Source of the DNA: Lysobacter sp. ISL-50
Lineage (GTDB): Bacteria > Pseudomonadota > Gammaproteobacteria > Xanthomonadales > Xanthomonadaceae
Assembly (NCBI RefSeq): GCF_018612875.1
Contig: NZ_JAGGRI010000020.1
Span: forward strand, 336,947-400,946
Length of the DNA: 64,000 bases
Direction of reading: 5' to 3'
In this document: in pieces, positions 1 through 10,400 of the stretch
Numbering within the stretch: the stretch's first letter is position 1
Layout: each line of letters begins with the position of its first letter
Program-made: the position numbers and the translations under genes
The notes under the pieces: generated by a model
Seen by the model: the letters and a program-made list of their open reading frames with translations, nothing else
Told to the model about the DNA's origin: nothing
Database searches by the model: none

Positions 1-1
1 G

Positions 2-622
2 GTGGTGCAGCCGGGCGTCGAGTTCGATCACCACCATGTCATGGACTATCAACCCGACAAGGCGCGGGCGCTCAGCCACGCCATCACGCCGGTGCCGGGC
101 ACGATCTTCGAAGCGCATTCCACCGACTACCAGACCCGCGACTCGCTGCGCGCGCTGGTGCGCGATCATTTCGCCATTCTCAAGGTCGGCCCCGGCGTCA
201 CCTTCGCCATGCGCGAAGCGCTGTGGGCGCTGGACGCCATCGAATCGGAATGGATCGAGGAAAGCCGGCGCGCGCGCCTGCGCGATGTCGTGCTGGAACG
301 CATGCGCGAACGTCCGCAGCATTGGCAACGTTACTACCACAGCCACGGCAAGGCCTTGGACGTGGACCTGCAGTACAGCCTCAGCGATCGCATGCGCTAC
401 TACTGGCCCGACGAAGTCATCCAGCAGGCCTGCCGCGATCTGTTCGACAACCTGCGCGACCGCCCGCCTCCGGTCTCGCTGATCAGCCAGCACCTCCCCC
501 ACGCACTGCGCGCCCTGCGTAGCGGCCACGCTACCCACGATCCGCATTCCCTAGTCATGGCGCACATCGGTGCCGTTCTCGACGATTATTACTATGCCTG
601 TCACCCACAGCAAAACCATTGA
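2..622 (+). CDS. D-tagatose-bisphosphate aldolase class II non-catalytic subunit (GatZ/KbaZ/AgaZ family), 3' part
   Basis: The gene runs in from the left edge, so only the C-terminal 206 or so residues are present and the true start is outside the window. The visible part carries the family's HHH-V-MDY stretch near the beginning (FDHHHVMDY), a GPGVTFAMREALWALD segment and a YYW segment, all typical of the GatZ/KbaZ proteins. In Enterobacteria these stabilise the class II tagatose-1,6-bisphosphate aldolase; in GalNAc (aga) pathways of other Proteobacteria the homologue AgaZ has been proposed to act as tagatose-6-phosphate kinase. The next gene starts 29 nt before this stop, so the genes are translationally coupled, and the AgaS-like and kinase neighbours fit amino-sugar (GalNAc/GlcNAc) catabolism. 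Family assignment is firm; kinase versus aldolase-subunit role is not decided by sequence. Confidence 0.85.
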   Translation: MVQPGVEFDHHHVMDYQPDKARALSHAITPVPGTIFEAHSTDYQTRDSLRALVRDHFAILKVGPGVTFAMREALWALDAIESEWIEESRRARLRDVVLERMRERPQHWQRYYHSHGKALDVDLQYSLSDRMRYYWPDEVIQQACRDLFDNLRDRPPPVSLISQHLPHALRALRSGHATHDPHSLVMAHIGAVLDDYYYACHPQQNH

Positions 623-1769
623 ACACCTGGGACTACCCGAAGCGAGCCTGCTGGAATCCGGCGCGGTCTGGACCGCGCGCGAAATCGAGCAGCAGCCGCA
701 CATGCTGCACGCCACCCACGTCCTGATCGATGCGTTGCGCGAACAGATCAAGGCCTTCATCGCCCCCATTACCGGCAACGCCAACGCCCGCGTCGTGTTG
801 ACCGGCGCGGGCACATCGTCCTACATCGGCCAGTGCCTGGCGCCGCTGCTGGACGCCGAACTGGCCGCGCGCGTGGACGCGGTGGCGACCACCGACCTCG
901 TCAGCGCGCCGCGCTTGTATCTGCGGCCCGAACAGCCGTTGCTGCTGGTGTCGTTCGGGCGCTCGGGCAACAGCCCGGAAAGCCTGGCCGCGATCGCCTT
1001 GGCCGAAGCATTGGTCGGCGATGTGCGGCACTTGGTGGTGACTTGCAATCCCGACGGCGCGCTGTGCCGCATCGCCGCCCGCGAGGCCATGACGCTGCTG
1101 CTGCCGGAGCCGACCCACGACGCCGGTTTCGCCATGACCTCCAGTTTCAGTTGCATGATGTACGCGACCGTGCTGGCCTTGAGCGAGGCCGGCGACATGC
1201 ACACGCGGATCGGCCCTATCGCCGCGGCCACCGGACAGGCGATCGACGCAACCCGCGACACGCTGCGCGAGTTGGCGCAGCTTGGCTATGATCGCGTGGT
1301 CTACCTCGGCAGCGGCCTGCTGCAGGGGCTCGCCCGCGAAGCGGCGCTGAAGCTGGGCGAACTCAGCGACGGCGCGGTCGCCACCTGTTTCGACACGCCG
1401 CTGGGTTTCCGGCATGGGCCGAAGACCTTCATCACCGGGAACAGCTTGGTCATGGTCTTCGTCTCCAACGACGCGCTCACCCGCCGCTACGATCACGACC
1501 TGATCGACGAATTGCGCCGCGACGGCCGCGCCGCGCGGGTGATCGAAGTGAGCGCGCAGCCGCGCCCGCAGGCCGCATGCGACACGCTGGCGGTGACCGG
1601 CATGGCCGCGGCCGCCGACGTCGATCTGCTCTGGCCGTATGTGGCGATCGCGCAGATCTACGCGTTCCACGCCTCGCTGGCGCTGGGCTTGTCGCCGGAC
1701 AATCCGAACCGCGAGGGCATGGTGAATCGCGTGGTGCAAGGCGTGCGGCTGCATTCGCTGACGTCATGA
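594..1769 (+). CDS. agaS: SIS-domain sugar-phosphate isomerase/deaminase, AgaS type
   Basis: 391 aa, cytoplasmic. Two SIS (sugar isomerase) domains: the first has the phosphosugar-binding GAGTSSYIG (about residues 65-75) and SFGRSGNSPES (about 115-127), the second starts near VVYLGSGLLQG and carries FRHGPKTF, typical of the GlmS-C/AgaS group. The AgaS family converts galactosamine-6-phosphate to tagatose-6-phosphate (deaminating isomerase) in GalNAc use. I chose the ATG at 594 (MPVTHSKT) rather than the in-frame ATG at 570 because the N-terminal IEHLGLPEASL helix of the family follows directly; it overlaps the upstream gene by 29 nt. The stop overlaps the kinase start as ATGA, so the three genes form one operon. 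Confidence 0.85.
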   Translation: MPVTHSKTIEHLGLPEASLLESGAVWTAREIEQQPHMLHATHVLIDALREQIKAFIAPITGNANARVVLTGAGTSSYIGQCLAPLLDAELAARVDAVATTDLVSAPRLYLRPEQPLLLVSFGRSGNSPESLAAIALAEALVGDVRHLVVTCNPDGALCRIAAREAMTLLLPEPTHDAGFAMTSSFSCMMYATVLALSEAGDMHTRIGPIAAATGQAIDATRDTLRELAQLGYDRVVYLGSGLLQGLAREAALKLGELSDGAVATCFDTPLGFRHGPKTFITGNSLVMVFVSNDALTRRYDHDLIDELRRDGRAARVIEVSAQPRPQAACDTLAVTGMAAAADVDLLWPYVAIAQIYAFHASLALGLSPDNPNREGMVNRVVQGVRLHSLTS

Positions 1770-2710
1770 CCGTCTTCGAATGCTTCCTGGGCGTGGACGG
1801 CGGCGGGACCAAGACCCGTTTCGCCTTGATCGACGGCCAGGGCCGCATGCTCGCGCAGGCGCAACTGGGCGCCAGCTATCACCCGCAGGTCGGCATCGAC
1901 GGCGTCCGCGAGACCTTGGCGCAAGGCGTCGGGCAGATTCTGCACGACGCCGGCGTGGGCAGCGATTCGATCCGGCATGCGTTCTTCGGCATTCCCGCCC
2001 ACGGCGAGGACAGCCGGATCACGCCGCTGCTCGATGCCATCCCCGGCGCGATCCTCGGCCACGGCCGCTATGCCTGCGACAACGACATGGTCTGCGGCTG
2101 GGCGGGTTCGCTGGGTTGCGCGGATGGAATCAATATCGTCGCCGGCACCGGTTCGATCGGCTATGGCCAGCGCCAGGGCGCGGCGGCGCGCGCCGGCGGT
2201 TGGGGCGAGGCGTTTTCCGACGAAGGCTCGGCGTACTGGATCGCGATGCAAGGCTTGAACGCGTACTCGCGCATGAGCGACGGGCGGATGGCGAAGGGGC
2301 CGCTGCATGCGCACTTCAAGCAGGCGCTGGGGCTCGAATACGATCTCGACCTGTGCGCGCAGGTGTACGGCGACCATGCCGGCAGTCGCGGCGAACTCGC
2401 GCGCCTGTCGTTGCTGGTCGCGCAGGCGGCGCAGTCGGGCGACGCCACCGCCGCCGGCATCTTCGCTCAGGCGGCGCGGGAACTGGCGCAGATCGCCGAT
2501 ACGCTGCGCCGGCAGTTGCGATTTCCCCCTGGCGAAGCGGTACCGCTGTCGTACTCCGGCGGCGCCTTCAGCGCCGGCGAGGTGTTGCTGGCGCCGTTCG
2601 TGGCGGCGCTGCAGGCCGCCTGCCCCGCGTTCGAGTTGCGCGCGCCGTTGCATGAGCCGCATTACGGCGCGGCTTTGTATGCCGCCAGGCTGGCCGGTCG
2701 CCCACTTTGA
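1766..2710 (+). CDS. BadF/BadG/BcrA/BcrD-family ATPase, probable N-acetylhexosamine kinase
   Basis: 314 aa. The protein opens with the ASKHA phosphate-1 loop GVDGGGTKTRFALID (residues 7-21), followed by an adenosine/phosphate-2 motif GTGSIGYG in the middle and a late SYSGGAF motif, the layout of N-acetylglucosamine kinases of the BadF/BcrA group. Such kinases phosphorylate GlcNAc or GalNAc at C6 to feed NagA/AgaA and AgaS. The ATG at 1766 overlaps the TGA of the SIS gene (ATGA), which fixes the start even though the frame stays open further upstream. As the last gene of the operon it ends just before a large inverted repeat. GlcNAc versus GalNAc cannot be settled from sequence, but AgaS and AgaZ-like neighbours favour GalNAc. 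Confidence 0.8.
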   Translation: MTVFECFLGVDGGGTKTRFALIDGQGRMLAQAQLGASYHPQVGIDGVRETLAQGVGQILHDAGVGSDSIRHAFFGIPAHGEDSRITPLLDAIPGAILGHGRYACDNDMVCGWAGSLGCADGINIVAGTGSIGYGQRQGAAARAGGWGEAFSDEGSAYWIAMQGLNAYSRMSDGRMAKGPLHAHFKQALGLEYDLDLCAQVYGDHAGSRGELARLSLLVAQAAQSGDATAAGIFAQAARELAQIADTLRRQLRFPPGEAVPLSYSGGAFSAGEVLLAPFVAALQAACPAFELRAPLHEPHYGAALYAARLAGRPL

Positions 2711-2722
2711 TTTTGTGGAAGA

Positions 2723-2828
2723 GGCTCTTGTGGGAGGGGCTTCAGCCCCGATGCTTTTCGCTCAGATGCGGTGGATCTTCATCGCCGGAGCGAAAAGCAT
2801 CGGGGCTGAAGCCCCTCCCACAAGAGCC
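2723..2828. repeat. 41-bp perfect inverted repeat (REP-like palindrome / bidirectional terminator)
   Basis: Arms 2723-2763 and 2788-2828 are exact reverse complements, 41 bp each, around a 24-nt loop. Each arm carries the core GTGGGAGGGGCTTCAGCCCC, itself internally self-complementary (GGGGCT/AGCCCC) and of the kind dispersed in many copies in Xanthomonadaceae and Pseudomonas genomes (REP elements). It sits between two convergent units (kinase stop at 2710, RND stop at 2851), where it would act as a strong transcript-end hairpin in both directions. Confidence 0.8.
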
Positions 2829-2850
2829 ACAAAAGAATTCGCGGTTTCGA

Positions 2851-5800
2851 TCACGCGCCCAGCAACTGCGCTGGCCCGGGCGCCCGCGCCTGCCGGCGCG
2901 AGCGCAACCAGTCGGAGAACCGCTCCATATACAGATAGATCACCGGCGTGGTGTACAGCGTCACCAATTGCGACACCAGCAGACCGCCGACGATCGATAC
3001 GCCCAGCGGGCGCCGCAGTTCGGCGCCGATGCCGTTGCCCAGCGCCAGCGGCAGCGCGCCCAGCAGCGCGGCCGCGGTGGTCATCATGATCGGGCGGAAT
3101 CGCAACAGGCAGGCGCGGCGGATGGCGTCGGCCGCGCTCAGGCCGGTGCGCTGCGCTTCGATGGCGAAGTCGATCATGATGATCGCGTTCTTCTTGACGA
3201 TGCCGATCAGCAGCACGATGCCGACGATGCCGTCCACCGACAGGCTCATCCCGCACATCATCAACGCCAGCAACGCGCCCACGCCGGCCGGCGGCAGGGT
3301 CGAGATGATGGTGACCGGGTGGATGTAGCTCTCGTACAACACGCCCAGCACGATATAGATCACCACCACCGCCGCCAGCAGCAACACGATCTCGTCCGAC
3401 AGCGACGCGGAGAACTCCGCCGCCTTGCCGATCAGCTGGCCGCGTATCTGCGGCGGGAACTTCAGCTCGCGCTCGACCTCGGCGATGGCCTCCACCGCCT
3501 GCGACAGCGAGTAGCCCGGCGCCAGATTGAACGACAGCGTCACCGCCGGCAGTTGCTGCTGATGGCTCACCACCAGCGGCGCGCTGGTGACGCGGGCACT
3601 GGCCAGCGACGCGAGCGGGATGGCGCCGCCACCGCCTATCCGGAAGCCGACGTTGCCGGTATCGCCGATGCCCGAAGGCGTGGCCGAGTTGCTCGAACTG
3701 AGCTGGCCGTAATCGGTGGCGTTGCTGCCGGTGAGCGCGCCGTTGCCGTTGCCGCGCACGGTCAGCTGGTTGAGCAGCGCCTCGCTGGTGCGGAACTGCG
3801 GCCCCACTTCCATCACCACGCGGTACTGATTGAGCTGGGTGAAGATGGTCGAAATCTGGCGCTGGCCGAATGCGTCGTAGAGGGTGTCGTTGATGGTCTG
3901 CATCGGCACGCCCATGCGGCTGGCCTTGGCGCGGTCGATGGTCAGATCGAGCGCGTTGCCCTGCGCGGCCAGATTGTTGCCGACATCATTCAGCTCCGGC
4001 CGCTGGCGCAGGCGCTGCGTCATCGCGGTGGCGTAGCCCGCCAGCTCGGCGGCATTCACCGCCGACATCGAATATTGGTACTCGGTGGCGGCGACGCGGC
4101 TGTCGAGGGCAAGGTCCTGCACCGGCTTGAGATACAGCGCCACGCCGGGAATGTCCGCCACCGCCCGCTGCAGCCGCGGCAGCAGCGCGTCCAGTCCGTC
4201 GCGCTCGCCGCGATCCTTCAGCACGATGCTCAGCTGCGCCTGATTGAGCGTGGGATTGACCGAACCGGCGCCGATGAACGCGGCCACGCCGGCCACGCCG
4301 TCCTGCTTGCGCAAGGCGTCGGCGACCGCGCGGGTGCGCTGCTGCATCTGCGCGAAGGCGACGTTCTGGTCGGCCTGGATCACCCCGGCGATCAAACCGG
4401 TGTCCTGCTCGGGCAACAGCCCCTTGGGGATGATCGCGTACAGGATCACGGTCAGCGCCACGCTGGCGGCGGCCACCGCGATGGTCAGGCGCTGGTGGCC
4501 CAGCACCCAGTCCAGCGAGCGCTCGTAGCCGCCGACGATGCGCGCCCACGCAGTGCGCCGGCCGCCGGCGGCGGCGCGCTCGTGCGCCTCGTCGCCGTCC
4601 GGCAGCGCTTCGCGCTTGAGCAGGTAGGCGCACATCATCGGCGTCAGGGTCAGCGACACCAGCATCGAGATCGTCACCGCGATGGTCAGCACCCAGGCGA
4701 ACTCGTGGAACAGGCGGCCGGTGACGCCGGGCATCAACAGCAGCGGCAGGAACACCGCGACCAACGACACCGTCAGCGACAGCACGGTGAAGCCGATCTG
4801 CTTCGCGCCGATTTCCGCCGCCTCCTTGCTGCTCTTCCCCTGTTCCATGTAACGCACGATGTTCTCGACCATCACGATGGCATCGTCGACCACGAAGCCG
4901 GTGGCCACCGTCAGCGCCATCAGCGACAGGTTGTCGAGCGACATGCCGGCGAAGGCCATGACGCCGAAGGTGCCCAGCAGCGACAACGGCACCGCCACCG
5001 ACGGGATCAGCGTCGCCCACACGCGGCGCAGGAACACGAAGATCACCCCGACCACCAGGCAGATGGTCAGCACCAGGGTGAACTCCACATCGTCCACCGA
5101 GGCGCGGATGGTCACGGTGCGGTCGGCGAACACGTCCAGATGCACATCGGCCGGCAGCACGCCGCGCAGCTCGGGCATGATCCGCTGGATGCGCTCCACC
5201 GTCTGCACGATGTTGGCCCCGGGCTGGCGGCGCACGTCCAGCAGCACCGCCGGCTTGCCGTCGGCCCAGGCGGCGAGCTGATCGTTCTCGACGCCGTCGA
5301 TCACCTGGGCCACGTCGGCCAGCCGCACCGGCGCGCCGTTGCGGTAGCTGATGACGGTGTTCTTGTACTCGGTCGCATCGCGCAACTGGTCGTTGGTGCC
5401 GATGCTGTAGGACTGGGTCTTGCCGTTGAGCGTGCCCTTGGGCGCGTTGACGTTAGCCTGGGTGAGCGCGCTGCGCACGTCCTCCAGCGTCAGGCCCAGA
5501 TTGGACAGTTGCGCCGGATCGACCTGCACCCGCACCGCCGGCCGCACATTGCCGGCGATCGACACCAGTCCCACGCCCTGCACCTGCGAGAGCTTCTGCG
5601 CCAGGATCGAATCGGCGTAGTTGTTGATGTCGCGCAGCGGCAGGCTGTCGGAGGTCAGCTTGAGGGTGAGGATCGGCGCGTCGGCCGGATTGACCCGGTT
5701 GTACACCGGCGGATACGGCAGATTGCTCGGCAGGATGCCCTTGGCCTGGCTGATCGCCGCCTGCACGTCCTGGGCGGCGACGTCGATGTCGCGGTCCATG

Positions 5801-6087
5801 TTGAACTGCAGCACGATCGTGGACAGGCCCGCGGACGAATCCGAAGTCATCATCGCCAGACCCGATATCTGGCCGAAATTGCGTTCCAGCGGCGTGGTCA
5901 CCAACGCCGCCATCGTCGCCGCGCTGGCGCCGGGGTATTGCGTGGTCACGACCAGACTGGGCGCGTCGATCTGCGGCAAGGCCGACACCGGCAACTGCCG
6001 ATAGCCCAGAACGCCCAGCAGCATCACCGCCACCACCAGCAGCGAGGTGGTGATCGGGCGGCGGATGAAGAGAGTCGAGAATCCCAT
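2851..6087 (-). CDS. RND (HAE1-type) efflux transporter permease, MdtB/MdtC-like
   Basis: 1078 aa inner-membrane proton-driven pump. It begins MGFSTLFIRRPITTSLLVV with the usual first membrane helix, then PGASAATMAALVTTPLER, the hallmark RND segment. TM4 carries the proton-relay pair in GFVVDDAIVMVENIVR (about residues 400-415), and a second bundle near the C-terminus has LIGIVKKNAIIMIDFA and RFRPIMMTTAAALLGALPLA. Length fits the family (about 1030-1100). It lies 7 nt downstream of the membrane-fusion protein, so the two are one transcript and probably one complex. Export in this family is from the periplasm or membrane outer leaflet through a TolC-type channel; no channel gene is in the window. 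Substrate is unknown; the position beside the lysobactin genes makes self-protection possible but unproven. Confidence 0.9.
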   Translation of the reverse strand: MGFSTLFIRRPITTSLLVVAVMLLGVLGYRQLPVSALPQIDAPSLVVTTQYPGASAATMAALVTTPLERNFGQISGLAMMTSDSSAGLSTIVLQFNMDRDIDVAAQDVQAAISQAKGILPSNLPYPPVYNRVNPADAPILTLKLTSDSLPLRDINNYADSILAQKLSQVQGVGLVSIAGNVRPAVRVQVDPAQLSNLGLTLEDVRSALTQANVNAPKGTLNGKTQSYSIGTNDQLRDATEYKNTVISYRNGAPVRLADVAQVIDGVENDQLAAWADGKPAVLLDVRRQPGANIVQTVERIQRIMPELRGVLPADVHLDVFADRTVTIRASVDDVEFTLVLTICLVVGVIFVFLRRVWATLIPSVAVPLSLLGTFGVMAFAGMSLDNLSLMALTVATGFVVDDAIVMVENIVRYMEQGKSSKEAAEIGAKQIGFTVLSLTVSLVAVFLPLLLMPGVTGRLFHEFAWVLTIAVTISMLVSLTLTPMMCAYLLKREALPDGDEAHERAAAGGRRTAWARIVGGYERSLDWVLGHQRLTIAVAAASVALTVILYAIIPKGLLPEQDTGLIAGVIQADQNVAFAQMQQRTRAVADALRKQDGVAGVAAFIGAGSVNPTLNQAQLSIVLKDRGERDGLDALLPRLQRAVADIPGVALYLKPVQDLALDSRVAATEYQYSMSAVNAAELAGYATAMTQRLRQRPELNDVGNNLAAQGNALDLTIDRAKASRMGVPMQTINDTLYDAFGQRQISTIFTQLNQYRVVMEVGPQFRTSEALLNQLTVRGNGNGALTGSNATDYGQLSSSNSATPSGIGDTGNVGFRIGGGGAIPLASLASARVTSAPLVVSHQQQLPAVTLSFNLAPGYSLSQAVEAIAEVERELKFPPQIRGQLIGKAAEFSASLSDEIVLLLAAVVVIYIVLGVLYESYIHPVTIISTLPPAGVGALLALMMCGMSLSVDGIVGIVLLIGIVKKNAIIMIDFAIEAQRTGLSAADAIRRACLLRFRPIMMTTAAALLGALPLALGNGIGAELRRPLGVSIVGGLLVSQLVTLYTTPVIYLYMERFSDWLRSRRQARAPGPAQLLGA

Positions 6088-6094
6088 GGCGTGG

Positions 6095-7276
6095 TCAGTG
6101 CGCGGCGGCGATGGGAGCGGCCGGCGCCGCCGCTTCGCCGGGCTTCAAGGCCTTGACCTTGCTGCCCGGCTTGAGCCGGAACTGGCCCTCGGTGACGATG
6201 CGCGCGCCCGCGGCGAGGCCTGAGGCGACCATCACGTGGCTGTCGCCGACTTCGCCCGCCAGCTTGACCGGCTGCATCTTCACCGTCTGGTCGGCCTGCA
6301 GCAGATAGACGTAATCGCCGTCGGGACTGCGCTGCACCGCCTGCGCCGGAATCACCAGCCCGCCGGCCACCGTGCGCAGCTTCAGCCGCACGTTGACGAA
6401 CTGCCCCGGCCACAGCGCGCCTTGTTCGTTGACGAACACCGAGCGCAGCTTGAAGGTGCCGGTGGCGCTGTCCACCGTGTTGTCGATGACCTCAAGCGTG
6501 CCGCCCTGGGCGACGGTATGCGCGTCCACGCGGTCGAGCGCATCGACTTCCAGCGCCGCCGCGCCGCGGGCGGCGCTGCGCACCATATCCAGGTTCTGCT
6601 CGGGCAAGGTGAAGCTGACGTAGATCGGCCGCACCTGGGTGATGGTGACGATGTTGGTGCTGGTGGTCACCACGTTGCCCGGATCGACGCCGCGAATGCC
6701 GGCGACGCCGTCGATCGGCGAGACGATACGGGTGTAGTCCATCTGCACCTTCGCGTTCTGGATCGCCGCCTGATCCGCCGCCACCTGGGCCTCGTTCTGG
6801 CTGACCGTATTGCGCTGGGTGTCCAGATCGATCCGGGACACGTACAGGCTGTACTTGGGATCGGAGGAGCGCTGGTAATTGCTGCGCGCGGTCGCCAGCG
6901 CGGCCTGATCCTGGCGCAGCTTGGCGGTGGCCTGATCGTAATTGGCCTGGGCGTTGCGCGGGTCCAGTTGCGCCAGCAGCGCGCCCTTCTTCACTTCCTC
7001 GCCTTCCTTGAAGTTGATGCTCAGCAATTGCTGCCCGCCGATCTGCGGATTGACCGCGACGCTGTTGCGCGCCTGCACGGTGCCCTGGGCGAGCAGATAC
7101 ACCGGCACGTCCTGGCGCGAGACCGGCTCGACGGTGACCGGGATCGGCGTGGCGTCGGCGCCCGCCTGCGCGCCGGGGCCGGCATCGGCCGAGGACGTGT
7201 GCAGCACGCCCATGGTCGCCACTGCCATCACGACCACGACGGCGGCGATCAACGCGATCTTGCTGAAACGCGACAT
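6095..7276 (-). CDS. RND efflux membrane-fusion (periplasmic adaptor) protein, MdtA-like
   Basis: 393 aa. An N-terminal membrane anchor (FSKIALIAAVVVVMAVATMGV) is followed by the lipoyl/barrel half VTVEPVSRQDVPVYLLAQGTV, a coiled-coil hairpin rich in Ala/Gln (about residues 95-175), the second lipoyl half with PIDGVAGIRGVDPGNVV, a beta-barrel segment and a C-terminal LVIPAQAVQRS strand, the standard HlyD/AcrA order. I chose the ATG at 7276 because an AGGAG stands a few bases upstream of it and the membrane anchor follows at once; the 20 extra codons upstream are Arg-rich and unlikely. The adaptor bridges the RND pump to an outer-membrane channel. It lies between two RND pump genes and could serve both. 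Confidence 0.88.
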   Translation of the reverse strand: MSRFSKIALIAAVVVVMAVATMGVLHTSSADAGPGAQAGADATPIPVTVEPVSRQDVPVYLLAQGTVQARNSVAVNPQIGGQQLLSINFKEGEEVKKGALLAQLDPRNAQANYDQATAKLRQDQAALATARSNYQRSSDPKYSLYVSRIDLDTQRNTVSQNEAQVAADQAAIQNAKVQMDYTRIVSPIDGVAGIRGVDPGNVVTTSTNIVTITQVRPIYVSFTLPEQNLDMVRSAARGAAALEVDALDRVDAHTVAQGGTLEVIDNTVDSATGTFKLRSVFVNEQGALWPGQFVNVRLKLRTVAGGLVIPAQAVQRSPDGDYVYLLQADQTVKMQPVKLAGEVGDSHVMVASGLAAGARIVTEGQFRLKPGSKVKALKPGEAAAPAAPIAAAH

Positions 7277-7414
7277 GAAACACTCCTGGCATGCATGAGG
7301 CAGGTGGCGCATCCGCCGGCGGCGGTCGGCGCGCACCTGTCGTTTATCAAGGCCCCGCTACAACGATTTGAAATCCGGCGAAAACCTGGTGTTTGAAGCG
7401 AAGACTGTGAGCGT

Positions 7415-10400
7415 TCACCCTTTTCGAAACCGCGCGAACATCGCCTGCGCCAGCCCCTGCGCCTTGAACGCGCGCCGGGCCGCGCGCTTCTCGCGCCGCT
7501 GCGCCTTGCGTTGTTTGCGATCGTGGTTCCACAGGTAAATGGCCGGCGTGCTCAGCAGGGTCAGCAGTTGCGACACCAGCAGTCCGCCGACGATGGCGAT
7601 GCCCAGCGGCTGACGCATTTCCGCGCCCACGCCGAAGCCGATCGCCAGCGGAAACGCCGCGCCGGTCGCGGCCAGCGTCGTCATCAGGATCGGGCGGAAA
7701 CGCACCAGCGCCGCCTCGCGTACCGCCTGCAGCGGGCTCAGGCCGCGCTCGCGCTCGGCGGTCAGGGCGAAATCGACCATCAAGATCGCGTTCTTCTTGA
7801 CGATGCCGATCAGCAGCAGCACAGCGATGATCGTCATCAAGGTCACCGGCGTCTGGGTGACCAGCATGGCCAGGAACGCTCCCACCGACGCCGCCGGCAG
7901 GGTCGACAGGATCGTCAGCGGGTGCTCCAGGCTTTCGTAGAGAACGCCGAGCACGATGTACATCGCCGCCACCGCCGCCAGCAGCAGGATCAGGCCGTTG
8001 GATTGCGCCGATTCCATGCGCAGATTTTCGCCGGTCAGATTCAGACGGATGCCGGCCGGCACTCCGGCCTTGCTCACCGCCTGCCGGATCAAGTCGGCGC
8101 TGCGATCGGGAGTGACGCCGTCGGCGAGGTTGTAGCTGATCTTCACCGATTCGAGCTGGTTGTAATGGCTGATGCTGGCCGCGGCGATGTTCGGCTCGAT
8201 CCTGGCCATCGTCGACAACGGGATCATTCGTCCGGCCGGGGAGCGCACATAGGTGTTGAGCAGCGCATCGACACTGAGCCGGCCTTCGTTGGACGAAGTC
8301 AGCACCACCCAATACTGGTTGATATCGGAATAGATCACCGACACGGTGCGCTGGCCGAACGCGCTGGACAGGGCGGAGTCGACATCGGCCATGCTGATGC
8401 CCAGGCGGCTGGCGATGTCGCGATCGACCTTCAGCATCTGCTGCTTGCCCACCGCGTCGTAGCTGCTGCCGACGTCGCGGAATTCCTTCATCGCGCGCAA
8501 CTCCCGCTCGACCTTCAGCGCCCACGGCTGCATGTCGCCGCTCAGGCCGTTGACCAACTGGAACGAGAACAGGCCGCCGCCGCTGCCCTTGCCTTCGTCG
8601 CCGCCCAGCAACTGCAGCGGGCTGATCACCACCGAGATCCCGGACAGTTTTTCGTAGCGCAGGTTCAGGCGCTCGATCACCTGGCGCAGGCTTTCGCGGC
8701 GCTCGCCGGGCCCGGTGCCCAGCGGCTTGAGATCGACGAACATGTTGCCGCCGCTGCCGACCGCGCCGCCGCCGCTGTCGGACCCCAGAATGGTGGTGAC
8801 GTCGAGAATGGCCGGATCGGCCTGCATGATCGCGATCAGTTCTTCCGCGCGATCGGCCAGCAAGGTCGGCGAGATGTTGGTGTCGGCGCGGAACGTGGCT
8901 TGCAGCATGCCGGTGTCCTCCTCCGGCATGAACGCGCCGCCGGCGGTTTCGACCACCGCCAGGGCCAGGCCGACCGTCGCCACCAGCAGCAGCAGCGGCT
9001 GCCAGCGCATCAGCCGGCGGTGGCGCAAGGCCCAGTCCAGCGAACGCTCGTAAACGCCGTGCAGCCACCGGTCGATACGCTCCACGCTCGCTTCCAGCTT
9101 CGACACCCGCGCCGGCTCGCGCGGCTGCGCCGTCAGATAGCGCGCGCACAGCGCCGGGGTCAGGGTCAACGAGACGATCGCGGAGATGATCACCGCCGCG
9201 GCCAGGGTCATGGAGAACTCGCGCAGCAGCACCACCAGCTCGTTGTTGCCCAGCAGCAGCGGCAGGAACACCGCCAGCAGGGACAAGGTGATCGAGACGA
9301 TGGTGAAGCCGATTTCGCCGATCGCGGTCATCGCCGCGCGCAGCGGCGGTTGGCCCAGTTCCATGTGGCGCACGATGTTCTCGATCACCACGATGGCGTC
9401 GTCCACGACGAAGCCGATGCACAGCACCAGCGCCACCAGCGACAACGTGTTGAGCGAATAATCCAGCGCCCACATGGCGATGAAGGCGCCGGCCAGCGAC
9501 AGCGGAATGCTGAGCATGGCGATCAGGGTGGGCCGCAGCCGGCGCAGGAACACCAGCATCACCGCGGCCACCATGGCGATGCTCAGCAGCAAGGTGATCT
9601 CGACCTCGTGCAGGCCCGATCGCACCGTGCCGGTCAAATCGAACATCGGTACCACCTGCACGTTAGCGGGCAAGGCCTGCACCAGCGCCGGCAATCGCTC
9701 GCGAATCTGCGCCACGGTGCTGACCGCGTTGGCCTGCGGGCGCTTGCCGATCTGAATCGTCACCGCCCGCTGCGAGCCGAACCACGCCGCCTGGTAGCGG
9801 TCCTGCTGGCCGCTGGCGACGGTGGCGACATCGCCCAGGCGCACCGCCGCGCCGTTGCGCACCGCGATCAGCAGATCGGCGAATTCCTTCGGATCGTGCA
9901 AGGCGCCGTTGGCGCTGACCGTCATCTGGGTGCGGCCGTCGCTGAGGATGCCTTGCGGCGAGGTGACGTTGGCGGCGATCAGGGCGTTGCTGACATCGTT
10001 GGCGGTGATGCCCTTGGCCGCCAGCGAGACCGTATCGAGTTCCACCCGCACCGCATGCGGCGCGCCGCCGGTCACCTGCACCTGGGCCACGCCTGGAATC
10101 TGCGCGATCGCCGGCTTCAGCAAGGTATCGGCCAGATCGTAGAGTTTGTCCGGCGGCTGCCCGTCGGAGGTCAGCGCCACCATCAGGATCGGGATCGCGT
10201 CGGTGTTGGCCTTGAAATACTGCGGCGGCGCCGGCATGCCCGCGGGCAGATCGGGCGCGGCGTCGTTGATCGCCGCCTGCACGTCGCGCGCGGCCTTGTC
10301 GGCGCTGCGGCCGAAATTGAACGACAACTGGATCTGCGCCGCGCCTTCGCCGATCTGCGACTCCATCGACTGCAGTCCGGCGATCCGCCCCAGCCGGCGC

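Noticed and set aside
2707..6156. 1149-codon plus-strand frame opposite the RND pump
   Set aside because: Antisense shadow of a clear RND transporter; composition dominated by Arg, Gln and His with no recognisable domain.
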